Assembly: GCA_900444965.1 (NCBI GenBank)
Contig: UFRQ01000003.1
Location: forward strand, 1,860,001 to 1,924,000
Direction: 5' to 3'
Length of the DNA stretch: 64,000 bases
Source: [Actinobacillus] rossii
Lineage (GTDB): Bacteria > Pseudomonadota > Gammaproteobacteria > Enterobacterales > Pasteurellaceae
The position numbers and the translations under genes were made by a program. The notes under the pieces were generated by a model. The model saw only the letters and a list, made by a program, of their open reading frames with translations, searched no databases and was not told where the DNA came from. Of this stretch, positions 9,606 through 17,236 are shown piece after piece; positions within the stretch are counted from its first letter, which is position 1, and every line of letters starts with the position of its first letter.

Positions 9606-9639
9606 ATTACTTGTATTACAATTATTACCACTCTATACT
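9606..9639 (+). promoter_or_regulatory. relBE-type promoter with three operator repeats
   Basis: The -35 TTGTAT (9611-9616) and -10 TATACT (9634-9639) are 17 bases apart. Three ATTAC repeats start at 9606, 9615 and 9624, an exact 9-base period that overlaps the -35 and spacer. This is the expected layout for a ribbon-helix-helix antitoxin repressing its own operon. Confidence 0.75.
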
Positions 9640-9672
9640 TATTCCAACACCTTAATGTAAGAGGATAACACG

Positions 9673-9918
9673 ATGGCATTAACAGTAAGACTACCAGACG
9701 AATTACAACAACGCTTAGATCATCTATCCGTCCAAACAGGGCGAGCAAAATCTTTTTATGTCAAAGAAGCATTAGAAGCCTATTTGGAAGACTTAGAAAA
9801 TTTACTCTTAGCTAATGCTGTTCTTGAGCGTGTCCGTTCAGGTAAAGAAAAAACCTATTCATTAGAGGAAGTCGAGAATGAGCTTAACTTGGAACGTCAT
9901 CTTAGCGGAAACCGCTAA
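9673..9918 (+). CDS. relB: RelB-like ribbon-helix-helix antitoxin
   Basis: 81 residues. The first 45 (ALTVRLPDELQQRLDHLS...) form a ribbon-helix-helix DNA-binding domain and the acidic C-terminal tail would wrap the toxin. The gene overlaps the toxin gene by 41 bases, which is typical of coupled toxin-antitoxin pairs. It is a plus-strand cargo locus set within the minus-strand tail operon and is likely expressed in the lysogen as an addiction module. Confidence 0.88.
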   Translation: MALTVRLPDELQQRLDHLSVQTGRAKSFYVKEALEAYLEDLENLLLANAVLERVRSGKEKTYSLEEVENELNLERHLSGNR

Positions 9919-10156
9919 AAAGCAATTAGCCAAACTCGCCAAGAAAAATCCTCAACAGGCTCAACAAATTATCCGTTACCTCAAAACCTTAGCGACGCTC
10001 GAAAATCCACGAGATCGGGGCAAAGGTTTAGTTGGCGATTTATCTGGAATGTGGCGTTATCGTGTTGGAGATTACCGCATCATTTGCCATATTGATAATG
10101 GAGAATTGTTGATAACTGCCTTAGAAATCGGGCATCGAAGAGAGATTTATCATTAA
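9878..10156 (+). CDS. relE: RelE-family mRNA interferase toxin
   Basis: 92 residues with the RelE/ParE fold. Seen are the basic N-terminal helix (ETAKKQLAKLAKKN), the core GMWRYRVGDYRIIC and the C-terminal GHRREIYH. The Arg of GDYRI, the Arg pair of GHRRE and the Tyr near the end match the catalytic residues of ribosome-dependent RelE toxins. No truncation is visible. It is expected to cleave mRNA in the ribosomal A site when the antitoxin is lost. Confidence 0.9.
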   Translation: MSLTWNVILAETAKKQLAKLAKKNPQQAQQIIRYLKTLATLENPRDRGKGLVGDLSGMWRYRVGDYRIICHIDNGELLITALEIGHRREIYH

Positions 10157-10216
10157 TCAAAACCGAAACACTCACGGAATGGCTTAATGCCTTTCTTGAT
10201 GAGGTTTCGGTTTTGA
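10157..10216. repeat. Long inverted repeat after relE
   Basis: Perfect 13-base arms TCAAAACCGAAAC (10157-10169) and GTTTCGGTTTTGA (10204-10216) enclose about 34 bases with an inner GGCTTAATGCC hairpin. The arms start directly after the toxin stop. It could be a bidirectional terminator with a long loop, or a stable RNA end. The loop is longer than in ordinary terminators. Confidence 0.6.
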
Positions 10217-10243
10217 TAATTTAAAGCATTTGTTCAGTAATAC

Positions 10244-10762
10244 TTATTGGGAAATAACAATTTTTGACTTGTGACCTTTACTCACTGTAACATTTTTAAT
10301 TAGATAGCCACCTTGACGCTCCATCCCAAATTGACCTGGAACACTCCAAACAACTTCTGTAACTACAATATAATTTCCGTCTTTTATAGACTCGAACTCA
10401 AAATTACCTTCAGCATCACACGTTGTAGTTTTCTTCAACACTTCAAACTCAGGTACATTAGGGGTAAATGTATCAATAGATTTGAGCCTACTCCCCAACC
10501 AAGCATTTACTGGGTATTGAGCATCTAATCTTGCATTGGAGTATTGACTATAAGGATACAAATCAACTGCTGAACCTGCACAATTTACCACACCGCCACC
10601 TTTTTGGCGTAAAAATGCATTACCTTTTAAAGTTTCTTTCCCAGTTTCCAACTGCTGTTTCGCCTGATGTGCATCAAAAGAATATGGAATGTTTACCTGT
10701 TTTGATGTCATACATCCAGTTAAAAGTGTTGCAAAAATAGAAATTGCTAATATTTTTTTCAT
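10244..10762 (-). CDS. Prophage lipoprotein with a prealbumin-like domain
   Basis: 172-residue protein from the ATG at 10762 (GGAG ribosome site 9 bases before). The signal peptide MKKILAISIFATLLTGC carries a clear lipobox (LLTG-Cys). The C-terminal half (CDAEGNFEFESIKDGNYIVV, then a VTVSKGHKSKI strand) resembles carboxypeptidase regulatory-like beta sandwiches. It sits among tail genes as a cargo gene next to RelBE, so an outer-membrane role in lysogens such as superinfection exclusion is possible. Function is not established. Confidence 0.75.
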   Translation of the reverse strand: MKKILAISIFATLLTGCMTSKQVNIPYSFDAHQAKQQLETGKETLKGNAFLRQKGGGVVNCAGSAVDLYPYSQYSNARLDAQYPVNAWLGSRLKSIDTFTPNVPEFEVLKKTTTCDAEGNFEFESIKDGNYIVVTEVVWSVPGQFGMERQGGYLIKNVTVSKGHKSKIVISQ

Positions 10763-10838
10763 AAATAAAATCTCCACATAAGAAAGTTTGCTTATTCTAT
10801 ATCAAAGCTATTTTATTTCTATGAAGCAGATCACAAAT

Positions 10839-11165
10839 TTACAAAATCACCTCTCTAAATTGAGCTGAAAGCGTCCAAAAGCCTTGTTGTTGGTTTGTTT
10901 TCCATTCATCACAACGAAATTTCCCTTGCGTTGAATCGTGCGGAGTCCATAAAAAGGCTTTCACTCCTCCCTGTTTATTGAGGAAATCATCAATCTGCTT
11001 AATTCTGCTTGTTGGGCCACTGAAAGAAACATCATAAACTCGCAAAATATGATTTAAGCCTTTTGGGGAAACTTGTTCATAACCGTCACCAAACCCCACT
11101 TGAAAGACTTCAGGTTTTTTATTGAGTTGCATTCCCCAATCAGGGTTGAAATTAAAGGTTTCCAT
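10839..11165 (-). CDS. Minor tail protein of the gpM family
   Basis: 108 residues starting METFNFNPDWG. The gpM-family pattern FGDGYEQVSPKGLNHILR is shared with the M gene of prophage 2 (FGDGYNQSAPKGLNSLLR). ATG at 11165 is chosen because GAGGAAGG lies just before it and it matches METFKW of the other copy. Its place upstream of the tape measure, beside the G/T chaperones, is unusual: in lambda and in prophage 2, M lies between the tape measure and L. Confidence 0.85.
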   Translation of the reverse strand: METFNFNPDWGMQLNKKPEVFQVGFGDGYEQVSPKGLNHILRVYDVSFSGPTSRIKQIDDFLNKQGGVKAFLWTPHDSTQGKFRCDEWKTNQQQGFWTLSAQFREVIL

Positions 11166-11496
11166 TGCCTTCCTCATTTTGTGTGTTTAGAAATATTACG
11201 TCCAATTGCTTGATTACGTTGATTTCCCACATGGCTAAGTTCATTTTAAACAACCGATTCCATGCTTCAATCTCAGCGTAAGTAATGGGGCAAAGCCCCA
11301 TACCTGACTGACGAGAAAGAGATAGCTGATAAAAAAAGCCCAGCAGATGACTCACTGCAGTGCTAATCTCAATGTTTTCCAGTTCCGGCGGCATTTCGCC
11401 TGTCTGAGCTTGAATTACCAAAAGGTGTTCGCGCAAAGTACAAGTTGATCCTTTAGGTTTTCGGTTTAATTCAAACTCTTTTTTGGCATGCGTCAA
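11152..11496 (-). CDS. Tail assembly chaperone extension T, made by frameshift from G
   Basis: This frame has no ATG or visible ribosome site of its own (its first in-frame start-like codon is TTG). Reading back through its 5' side, it joins the G gene in the -1 frame at the GGGAAAG heptamer (11523-11529). It contains LCPITYAEIEAWNRL, typical of the small T-type chaperone domain that binds the tail tube protein. The G-T fusion would hold tail tube and tape measure together during assembly, as in lambda. The 3' end overlaps the M-family gene. Confidence 0.82.
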   Translation of the reverse strand: MTHAKKEFELNRKPKGSTCTLREHLLVIQAQTGEMPPELENIEISTAVSHLLGFFYQLSLSRQSGMGLCPITYAEIEAWNRLFKMNLAMWEINVIKQLDVIFLNTQNEEGNGNL

Positions 11497-11507
11497 TAAG
11501 TCGGCAA

Positions 11508-11912
11508 TTAATGTTTCAAGAACTTTCCCAAATCATTGGAATGGTCAAGGATTTGCTCAATCATCCAATCACATTCCGTTAATAACATTCGGGCGTTTTC
11601 TTCCGTAAACGGCAATTCTTTTTTGTCGCCAAATTCTACATTTTCCCAGTCAACCATACGATTTAATGCCAGTTCAATGCTATCTTCTTTGATTTCACCC
11701 AATTCTTTAAATTTTGGATGACGGGTGCGCGCATTTTCCAATTCGCGCTTTTGCTCTTTGCGTAATTGTTTTGCAAAAAAGGCTTGTGCGCGATCAGATT
11801 TCGCACTCACAACGTGAATGAATACCCCTAATCCCTCTCCTGTGACAGGATGTGTCAGTTCAAAACGGTATTTTTCTGAAATGCTGTCTTTTGCAAGATC
11901 TTTTAAGTTCAT
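11508..11912 (-). CDS. Tail assembly chaperone G
   Basis: 134-residue phage tail assembly chaperone of the gpG type, rich in charged residues (KQLRKEQKRELENARTRHPK, about residues 44-63). It lies directly downstream of the tail tube gene. The last sense codons include TTG GGA AAG, the lambda-type slippery site, so most ribosomes stop at TAA to give G and a few shift to give the G-T fusion. Confidence 0.85.
   Translation of the reverse strand: MNLKDLAKDSISEKYRFELTHPVTGEGLGVFIHVVSAKSDRAQAFFAKQLRKEQKRELENARTRHPKFKELGEIKEDSIELALNRMVDWENVEFGDKKELPFTEENARMLLTECDWMIEQILDHSNDLGKFLKH
11523..11529 (-). other. Programmed -1 frameshift site GGGAAAG
   Basis: The minus-strand heptamer GGGAAAG is read as xxG GGA AAG in the G frame, the same heptamer and phase used in the lambda G/GT gene. 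Slipping back one base continues V L E T L I A D L L T H A K K directly into the downstream T frame with no stop. No mutation or insertion is needed to explain the two frames. Confidence 0.85.
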
Positions 11913-11927
11913 TGTAATTCCTCTCTA

Positions 11928-12932
11928 TTAAGCCAATGTATCTTGTACAATCATTGTAGTTGCTTTTTTCAAGCTGTCATCAATGGTGCTTTCTGCATCA
12001 TAAACCGCAGGGAATGCGTCAAAATTTAATGTTTGGATCAGGTTATCGCCACTACTTACCTCTGATGAGGTGAGTTTCACACCTGGTAAAATTAACGTGA
12101 CATAATCTGAGTTGGCTTCACTTTCAGCGTCCATTCGCAAGGCAAGTGAAAGGGATGTACCATTTCTGACCGCTTGCCACATAGCTTTATCTTTCAAGTA
12201 TGTAGAAAACGAACCGCTGACTTTGACCGTGCCGATAAATACATCAGGCGCATAAGTTGCACCTAAAACAGGCTCACTGCTTGCACCGAGATCGATGTCA
12301 ATTTTAAAACCCGTAACAAAGCCTACTTCTTCTTTATTAAGTAACAGCTTTCCTTTTACCCCGGCTAATTTTCCTGATTGAGCAATCGGAGTAGGATTTG
12401 TAAAGTAAATGGCTTGTAGCTCTTCACTTTTTTGCCCTAAGAATGAAACAGTGACAGAGGAAATACCGTTAGGCTGAACATCAATGCTTATCTTAGAAAC
12501 ACGACAACCTGTATAAACACGGTTTACGTTAATATCTTGGAAAATCTCTTCGATGGTGAATGAGTCCGTGGTGTGATTGGTTTCAGGCACAATGAGAATT
12601 TTCCCGTTTTTCTCGCCGGTACCATTTGACGTTTTCTTAATAATCGGGGCTTTAGCCTCTGCGGTAAATGTACCACGCAAAACCGCTGCAAAGAACTGCG
12701 ACCATTGCCCGGCTGATAGCTCACCTTTAATGTCGCCCTCGACCTTTTCAAAACCGACAATAGAGGCGGAACGTTGTAAATCAGAACGAATTTCTTCTGA
12801 TTGGAACGATTCAAAATTGGCATTTAAGGATGTTTCAATGCGTGGAATGATTTTGGCTCCCGTTTTAGCCGGTTTTGTACCAAAAACAGTTTCCTTACTA
12901 ACAACCAGTGTTCTTTTGACTTCTTGAGCCAT
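11928..12932 (-). CDS. Major tail tube protein
   Basis: 334-residue tail tube protein with the start MAQEVKRTLVVSKETVFGT, an N-terminal sequence typical of the long tube proteins of lambdoid siphoviruses. The body is beta-rich (GEKNGKILIVP, FTIEEIF, VSSGDNLIQTLNFDAF near the C-terminus). It polymerises around the tape measure. The gene lies between the tail terminator and G, its usual place. Confidence 0.88.
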   Translation of the reverse strand: MAQEVKRTLVVSKETVFGTKPAKTGAKIIPRIETSLNANFESFQSEEIRSDLQRSASIVGFEKVEGDIKGELSAGQWSQFFAAVLRGTFTAEAKAPIIKKTSNGTGEKNGKILIVPETNHTTDSFTIEEIFQDINVNRVYTGCRVSKISIDVQPNGISSVTVSFLGQKSEELQAIYFTNPTPIAQSGKLAGVKGKLLLNKEEVGFVTGFKIDIDLGASSEPVLGATYAPDVFIGTVKVSGSFSTYLKDKAMWQAVRNGTSLSLALRMDAESEANSDYVTLILPGVKLTSSEVSSGDNLIQTLNFDAFPAVYDAESTIDDSLKKATTMIVQDTLA

Positions 12933-12934
12933 AG

Positions 12935-13336
12935 TTACTCCTTATTCAGCTCGTAGGCTGTGTAATGGATTGTGATAGGTAAAGCCAACTTATCATCATT
13001 CAAAAAAATACCGCCAATGGTGGGCGGTTGAGAGATAACAACTTGAACATTCTCTTCAATGATAGATTGACCGTAAAAATGATTGCGGATTAGCTCCGCT
13101 CTTTCTTCGATAGCGTGCGTGCCGTTGCCATTTGGATAGAACAAGGTCACCTGTAAAAACCCTGTTTCAACAGAAAGCGGTTTATCAGAAATGCTTGCTG
13201 TATCGCTGGTTGTTACAGAAAGAAAAACCGCTTGATAAGGCAAACTCACTTTATTGTTTACCCCCTCCCAAGCGGTACTGAACGTGCCTAATTCCGTTAG
13301 TTGCGTTTGTAGAATGGATCGAATGATTTTTTTCAT
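12935..13336 (-). CDS. Tail terminator protein
   Basis: 133 residues from ATG at 13336, whose A is shared with the TAA of the upstream gene. The sequence (LPYQAVFLSVTTSDT, GFLQVTLFYPNGNG, LPITIHYTAYELN) resembles the gpU-like/DUF4128 tail terminators that cap the growing tail tube. Position directly before the tube gene supports the call. The upstream GTG-type codon is not needed as a start. Confidence 0.75.
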   Translation of the reverse strand: MKKIIRSILQTQLTELGTFSTAWEGVNNKVSLPYQAVFLSVTTSDTASISDKPLSVETGFLQVTLFYPNGNGTHAIEERAELIRNHFYGQSIIEENVQVVISQPPTIGGIFLNDDKLALPITIHYTAYELNKE

Positions 13337-13749
13337 TACCAAAGCCCTAATGTTGGATTTCTAGCTAAATATGCTTTTAACTCTTTAACGGTTATCCGAA
13401 CCATACCTTGAGGAGCTTGGATAGAATAACCATTCTTCGTTTTCCCTGTTGGCTTTTTCGGTGGGTTAGGATAAAGCCCATATTCCAACGCAGGGGCATA
13501 AGGCAAGTTAGTCGCAATATAAATCACATTGCCAAATTTCGCTTTGGCAATATCTTCATTTGAACCATTAAAATTCGTGGGTAAAGCGGAAACAGACACC
13601 GTCCAACTTCGCCTTAACGCTCCTGTATCAACAGGCGATTTCGCTTGCACTTTCGCAAAAGCCTCTAACGCTACTTTACGAATGACTAAGTTTTTCCGTT
13701 GCTCAATCTGCTCAATTTGTTGCTGAATTTGTGCAATAAAACTACTCAT
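13336..13749 (-). CDS. HK97 gp10-like tail completion protein
   Basis: 137 residues from MSSFIAQIQQQ. Contains the family signature SPVDTGALRRSW (about residues 39-50) and the AYPxxLEYG-like segment YAPALEYGLYPNPP. Proteins of this family join tail to neck. The start ATG lies one base after the stop of the preceding gene (TGA G ATG), which suggests coupled translation. Confidence 0.85.
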   Translation of the reverse strand: MSSFIAQIQQQIEQIEQRKNLVIRKVALEAFAKVQAKSPVDTGALRRSWTVSVSALPTNFNGSNEDIAKAKFGNVIYIATNLPYAPALEYGLYPNPPKKPTGKTKNGYSIQAPQGMVRITVKELKAYLARNPTLGLW

Positions 13750-13750
13750 C

Positions 13751-14107
13751 TCATTGTTTCCGCCCTTGGCATTGATAAAGCATTGCAACGTTAGCCGGTT
13801 TTATCGGTTGAACAGCAATAATGCTCCACACTTCGCTATTCACTTCAATCGCTGAGCCTGCCTCTGCTTTTTCTGTCAGATAAATAACCACATCGCCTTG
13901 CTGTACCGTTGCAAACTCTCGGCTTGCTGAAAAATCATAAGCCAGATTATCAAAAAGACAGTAAGCACTTTGTTTACTGATTTCAGTTTGCATTTTTCCC
14001 GTAGTTGGATCGTATTGCCCAGATATTTGTGTTTTAATCACACAAGGCGAACCAAACTTCTGAATTAACTGCTTGGAGATTTGCTTTAGTTTGCCGTACA
14101 AATTCAA
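13751..14107 (-). CDS. Putative head-tail joining protein
   Basis: 118 residues starting MNLYGKLKQISKQLIQKFG. Beta-rich with GDVVIYLTEKAEAG and EVWSIIAVQPIKPA, the pattern of small head-closure/stopper proteins that follow the connector gene in siphoviruses. The name rests mainly on gene order between the connector and gp10-like genes. Confidence 0.65.
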   Translation of the reverse strand: MNLYGKLKQISKQLIQKFGSPCVIKTQISGQYDPTTGKMQTEISKQSAYCLFDNLAYDFSASREFATVQQGDVVIYLTEKAEAGSAIEVNSEVWSIIAVQPIKPANVAMLYQCQGRKQ

Positions 14108-14109
14108 GC

Positions 14110-14556
14110 CTACCCCCTTAACAATGACACATTGTTAGTAGATGATGAATTTAAAAAGCGAGAAAGCAACGTTTTGACATACTCAAACCGATTGCTGCTA
14201 CCACTGATAACCGCTTGATTTTCGTAATTGACAGAAATAGGCCCCACTTTCACACTTGCCATCTTCTGCTCTGGGTTCTGATTCAGATCTGACTGCAATG
14301 CTAATTCGCAAACCGCATATTTCACTTGTAACGGAATTTCGCTACTCTCACGTGGGAATTGTCTGATTTGCGTAGGATCTGCTTTCTCTCCTATAAAGTG
14401 ATAGTTGTGGTCAAGGAAATCTGATGCACTGACTAAGCGACGAGCTTTTTGTTCATCATCAAGTTCATTCCATACATCAAAACTGGCTCTCAATTGATGG
14501 TAGCTATTTGCCTCTTCGAGAGAAACATAACTATCCGTTGGTACGTTCAGGGTCAT
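14110..14556 (-). CDS. Head-tail connector (DnaT-like/gp6 adaptor family)
   Basis: 148 residues. Begins TDSYVSLEEANSYHQLRASF and continues with alpha-helical segments (KARRLVSASDFLDH, PLQVKYAVCELALQSD), matching the connector family often labelled DnaT-like. It would form the ring under the portal. It overlaps the upstream capsid-associated gene by 26 bases. Confidence 0.75.
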   Translation of the reverse strand: MTLNVPTDSYVSLEEANSYHQLRASFDVWNELDDEQKARRLVSASDFLDHNYHFIGEKADPTQIRQFPRESSEIPLQVKYAVCELALQSDLNQNPEQKMASVKVGPISVNYENQAVISGSSNRFEYVKTLLSRFLNSSSTNNVSLLRG

Positions 14557-14881
14557 TGTCGCCCCCTTCCGCTTGCTTTAATAATGCAATCAGCCCCTCT
14601 TTCTTCGCCCCTTGCGGAATCTCCACATTTAAGGCTTTAAGTGCAGCAGTTAATTCCGGCACGGTCATCTTGTCTAATGGTTTTTCTTGAGAAGATGATT
14701 CAGGCAATGTGTGTTTTGGTAAATGCTGATAACGTTCAGGTGCATCACCACAAACCGCATCGCATTGCTCAATAAAATCCGTTGCGTGATATGAACCTAG
14801 ATTTCGCATAATTAATCCATTTTCTTTTGCAAATTTCACATTTTCAGGTGAAAAATCGTGAGTAAAATAGAGAATTTTCAT
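14531..14881 (-). CDS. Capsid-adjacent protein with SAP/HeH-like tail
   Basis: 116 residues. The N-terminal 50 (MKILYFTHDFSPENVKFAKE) form a small mixed alpha/beta domain. The C-terminus PLDKMTVPELTAALKALN...KKEGLIALLKQ has the helix-extended-helix pattern of SAP/HeH/Rho-N modules. Such proteins follow the capsid gene in several Pasteurellaceae phages. The precise role is unknown; capsid decoration or a connector accessory are possible. Confidence 0.65.
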   Translation of the reverse strand: MKILYFTHDFSPENVKFAKENGLIMRNLGSYHATDFIEQCDAVCGDAPERYQHLPKHTLPESSSQEKPLDKMTVPELTAALKALNVEIPQGAKKEGLIALLKQAEGGDNDPERTNG

Positions 14882-14936
14882 TCTAAACTCCTAAAAAATA
14901 GAGCTAACCCTAACAGTTAGCTCTTTTAGCACTAAA

Positions 14937-15887
14937 TTAAAGTGTTTTGATTAACACACCTGCGGTATCTTTATCGAAAGTCGCAGATTTAACCCAGTTT
15001 GTAGGCGTACCTAATGCCACATCATTTGGCGATTTGCCACCTGCTTGCATATCCCAAGTGTAACCATGGATACCAACATTGTAGGTCCACTCAGCTTGAT
15101 ATGTTGCAGAGATATTTTCACCGCCTGTTTTCGGTACAATCACACTGTTAAAGTCATTATTACCACTAACAATGATTGCATTCTCCACTAAACCAAGCGT
15201 GTTATACGCCGTATTTTGCGTATCAACTAATGCCGGGCTATCGGTAACAATAAACAAACGACCGAATGGATCACGAATGACATTGATATTGTCATAAGTG
15301 AAAAGTTTTTCCGTATTCGTTAATGCATTGTCAAATAAGCTATGCATTGTGGTTGAATGCAACGCCCAGCCTTTAATCGCACTTGAACGATCACCAAATA
15401 ATGCCGCACCTTTATTCAAAGTACGGAATGTCGGTGCTTTCGTTTTATCATCAAGCACGGTTTTTGTGTTACCACCAATTGCAGCAACACCAGCTAATAC
15501 AGCGGTGTTCAACATATCCGCCATACGAGCTTTAGCTAATTGCTCACCAATGGTAATTGCCGCTAATTCAGGATTTTTTAAGATCCAGTGATATTGTTGT
15601 GGTTCATATTCCAGTGGTGGCGTACCTGCTGCAACTTTTACCGCCACATTCAACATTTGTTGCAAACGTTTTGAGTCCACTGAACCTGAGCCATAAGCAT
15701 TACGGCGGCGAACTAAACCGCTAATTGCTTTAAAGCTAGAACGGATATCAAAGTCCCCTTCCGTTGGTACATTCTGCAGAACGATAGTCCCTGCTGATGC
15801 CTCATTGAATTTTTGAATATCCTGATCAACCATTTCGGTTAATGCTGTTTGGGTCTGTTTATTAAAGACCTGTAAATCAAAAGCCAT
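14937..15887 (-). CDS. Major capsid protein
   Basis: 316 residues. Follows the scaffold gene and precedes the connector genes. Start MAFDLQVFNKQTQTALTEM; it contains ASAGTIVLQN, AISGLVRRRNAYGSG and a long WTYNVGIHGYTWDMQ segment typical of a coat-protein group found next to separate scaffold genes and MuF-type heads. It forms the icosahedral shell. A good GGAG ribosome site precedes the ATG. Confidence 0.85.
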   Translation of the reverse strand: MAFDLQVFNKQTQTALTEMVDQDIQKFNEASAGTIVLQNVPTEGDFDIRSSFKAISGLVRRRNAYGSGSVDSKRLQQMLNVAVKVAAGTPPLEYEPQQYHWILKNPELAAITIGEQLAKARMADMLNTAVLAGVAAIGGNTKTVLDDKTKAPTFRTLNKGAALFGDRSSAIKGWALHSTTMHSLFDNALTNTEKLFTYDNINVIRDPFGRLFIVTDSPALVDTQNTAYNTLGLVENAIIVSGNNDFNSVIVPKTGGENISATYQAEWTYNVGIHGYTWDMQAGGKSPNDVALGTPTNWVKSATFDKDTAGVLIKTL

Positions 15888-15915
15888 AAATTCTCCTTAT
15901 GGATTTAAATAATCA

Positions 15916-16650
15916 CTATGCTACGGATTGCATATAAGCAATTCGTTCTTCATCTGTTTTACATTCGCTAAGTGATGTAGGTTTTGTTGCAGACGAACCA
16001 CCTGCACCACCGCCACCACCGCTTGAGCCAGAGCCTTTTAGAATAGAGTTTTTGTTAGGGTAAGCATCCACTAAAGCCTCTAACGCCTCTTCAAAATCCG
16101 CACGTTGCCCCGGTTTTACTCGACTGAAAATTTCATTGCCAAACGTATCTTTTGCCAAAATTGCACCGTTTTCATCAATGCTAAAGTGTTTACCAAAGAA
16201 CGCTTGAGCGACATCAACAGGCATTGCCAGTTTCTCCGTGACAAACTTAGAGCGAGCAAACGAACCGCCGATCAACTCAGTATGCAATTGACCTTGCACT
16301 TTCTCTGCTAACGCTTTGGCGTCTGCCAGTTTTTGCTCATAGCCCTTAATCACTTCTTGTTTAACCTTTTCCGCTTCACCTGCATCAATCAGTTTTTTAG
16401 CATCAAGATTTTCCACCGTTTTTAAGGCCTCTTTTGCTTTTGCAACATCATCAATCCCGTCAAACTTTTTGAGTTCCGCTTCCGCTTTCTCTTTAGCCTC
16501 ACGGTGTTGCTTGTTTTCAGCATTGAGCGAAGAAATTTTTTGCATTGCTTGCGGTGCATCAAAAGGGATTTCCTTCCCGTCATCGTGGATATACACAGGT
16601 TTGCCATCTACAACCACAACATTGCCGTTTTCATCGAGTTTTAATTTCAT
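15916..16650 (-). CDS. Capsid scaffold protein
   Basis: 244 residues, highly charged and coiled-coil (ENKQHREAKEKAEAEL, then YEQKLADAKALAEKVQ, about residues 45-125), with a Gly/Ser-rich linker GSGSSGGGGGAGGSS near residue 215 and a short C-terminal helix (SECKTDEERIAYMQ). This layout is the scaffold pattern: the coiled core organises coat subunits and the tail binds them. It sits directly upstream of the capsid gene. Confidence 0.85.
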   Translation of the reverse strand: MKLKLDENGNVVVVDGKPVYIHDDGKEIPFDAPQAMQKISSLNAENKQHREAKEKAEAELKKFDGIDDVAKAKEALKTVENLDAKKLIDAGEAEKVKQEVIKGYEQKLADAKALAEKVQGQLHTELIGGSFARSKFVTEKLAMPVDVAQAFFGKHFSIDENGAILAKDTFGNEIFSRVKPGQRADFEEALEALVDAYPNKNSILKGSGSSGGGGGAGGSSATKPTSLSECKTDEERIAYMQSVA

Positions 16651-16703
16651 TTGGATTTCCTTCCTAAGTGAGTTTGTGTTTCTTCCGAAACGTGGATAAT
16701 AAA

Positions 16704-16735
16704 AAACCGCTTACACATTGCTGTATAAGCGGTTT
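16704..16735 (-). terminator. Intrinsic terminator upstream of scaffold
   Basis: AAACCGCTTA/TAAGCGGTTT arms with a T6 run on the minus strand. It is the second of two terminators in tandem between the HD gene and the scaffold gene. Confidence 0.75.
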
Positions 16736-16752
16736 GGTTGAAATTTAGGTAT

Positions 16753-16779
16753 AAAAAAACCTAGCACTTAGGCTAGGTT
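16753..16779 (-). terminator. Terminator overlapping the stop of the HD gene
   Basis: Stem AACCTAGC/GCTAGGTT followed by seven T on the minus strand. The TAG stop of the HD gene lies within the stem, so the gene is tightly fitted to its own terminator, as in an independently expressed cargo unit. Confidence 0.85.
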
Positions 16780-17192
16780 AGTAGAAATAGTTTAGCTTGC
16801 TGATATTTCTGCTGTCTTACAAGATCTTTTTCAGTGACTTTTGCTAGACGGCTTAGATCCATGTTATGAGTTAAATCAGCTATCTTGACCTTTCTGGCAA
16901 TCTCGTTAGATTTTACCCTTAAGAGATAGTCTTGGTAACTTTCCCCTTGTCTCTTGGTAATAGCATTAACCGAATCAGCAATCACGCTACCAAATAGTTC
17001 TGAAATATCATTGAGTGATACTTCTGTATCTTCGACACTATCGTGTAACCACGCTGTTGCAATTACATCATCATTTTCGTTAGCGAGTAAACCTGCTACA
17101 AACGCTAAATGATTGACATAAGGTTGTCCTGCTTTATCTTGTTGATTAGCGTGAATGTGTTGAGCAAACTGTTTTGCTTTAGAAATTAGCAT
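16773..17192 (-). CDS. HD-domain (p)ppGpp hydrolase-like protein
   Basis: 139 residues, the size of small alarmone hydrolases (MESH1-like), related to the hydrolase domain of SpoT. Visible metal and catalytic residues: His in VNHLAFVA, His-Asp in AWLHDSVEDT, and Asp in KIADLTHNMD. The GESYQDYLLRV segment is also typical. The expected activity is removal of the 3' pyrophosphate of (p)ppGpp or a toxic relative. It lies between the head-toxin locus and the scaffold with its own terminators, so it may counter a host alarmone response or an alarmone-making toxin. Another nucleotide substrate cannot be excluded. Confidence 0.8.
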   Translation of the reverse strand: MLISKAKQFAQHIHANQQDKAGQPYVNHLAFVAGLLANENDDVIATAWLHDSVEDTEVSLNDISELFGSVIADSVNAITKRQGESYQDYLLRVKSNEIARKVKIADLTHNMDLSRLAKVTEKDLVRQQKYQQAKLFLLT

Positions 17193-17236
17193 CAATGTAC
17201 CTTAGTTTTGTTTTATTTTGACTAATAAATATTTAA

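Noticed and set aside
10157..10216. The palindrome after relE as a mobile-element end or attachment site
   Set aside because: No second copy or duplication was found, and position directly after a stop codon fits a terminator-like structure.
14937..15887. A head maturation protease for the capsid
   Set aside because: No protease gene is found between portal and capsid; a separate scaffold gene and MuF protein fill that place, so the head assembles without the HK97-type protease route.
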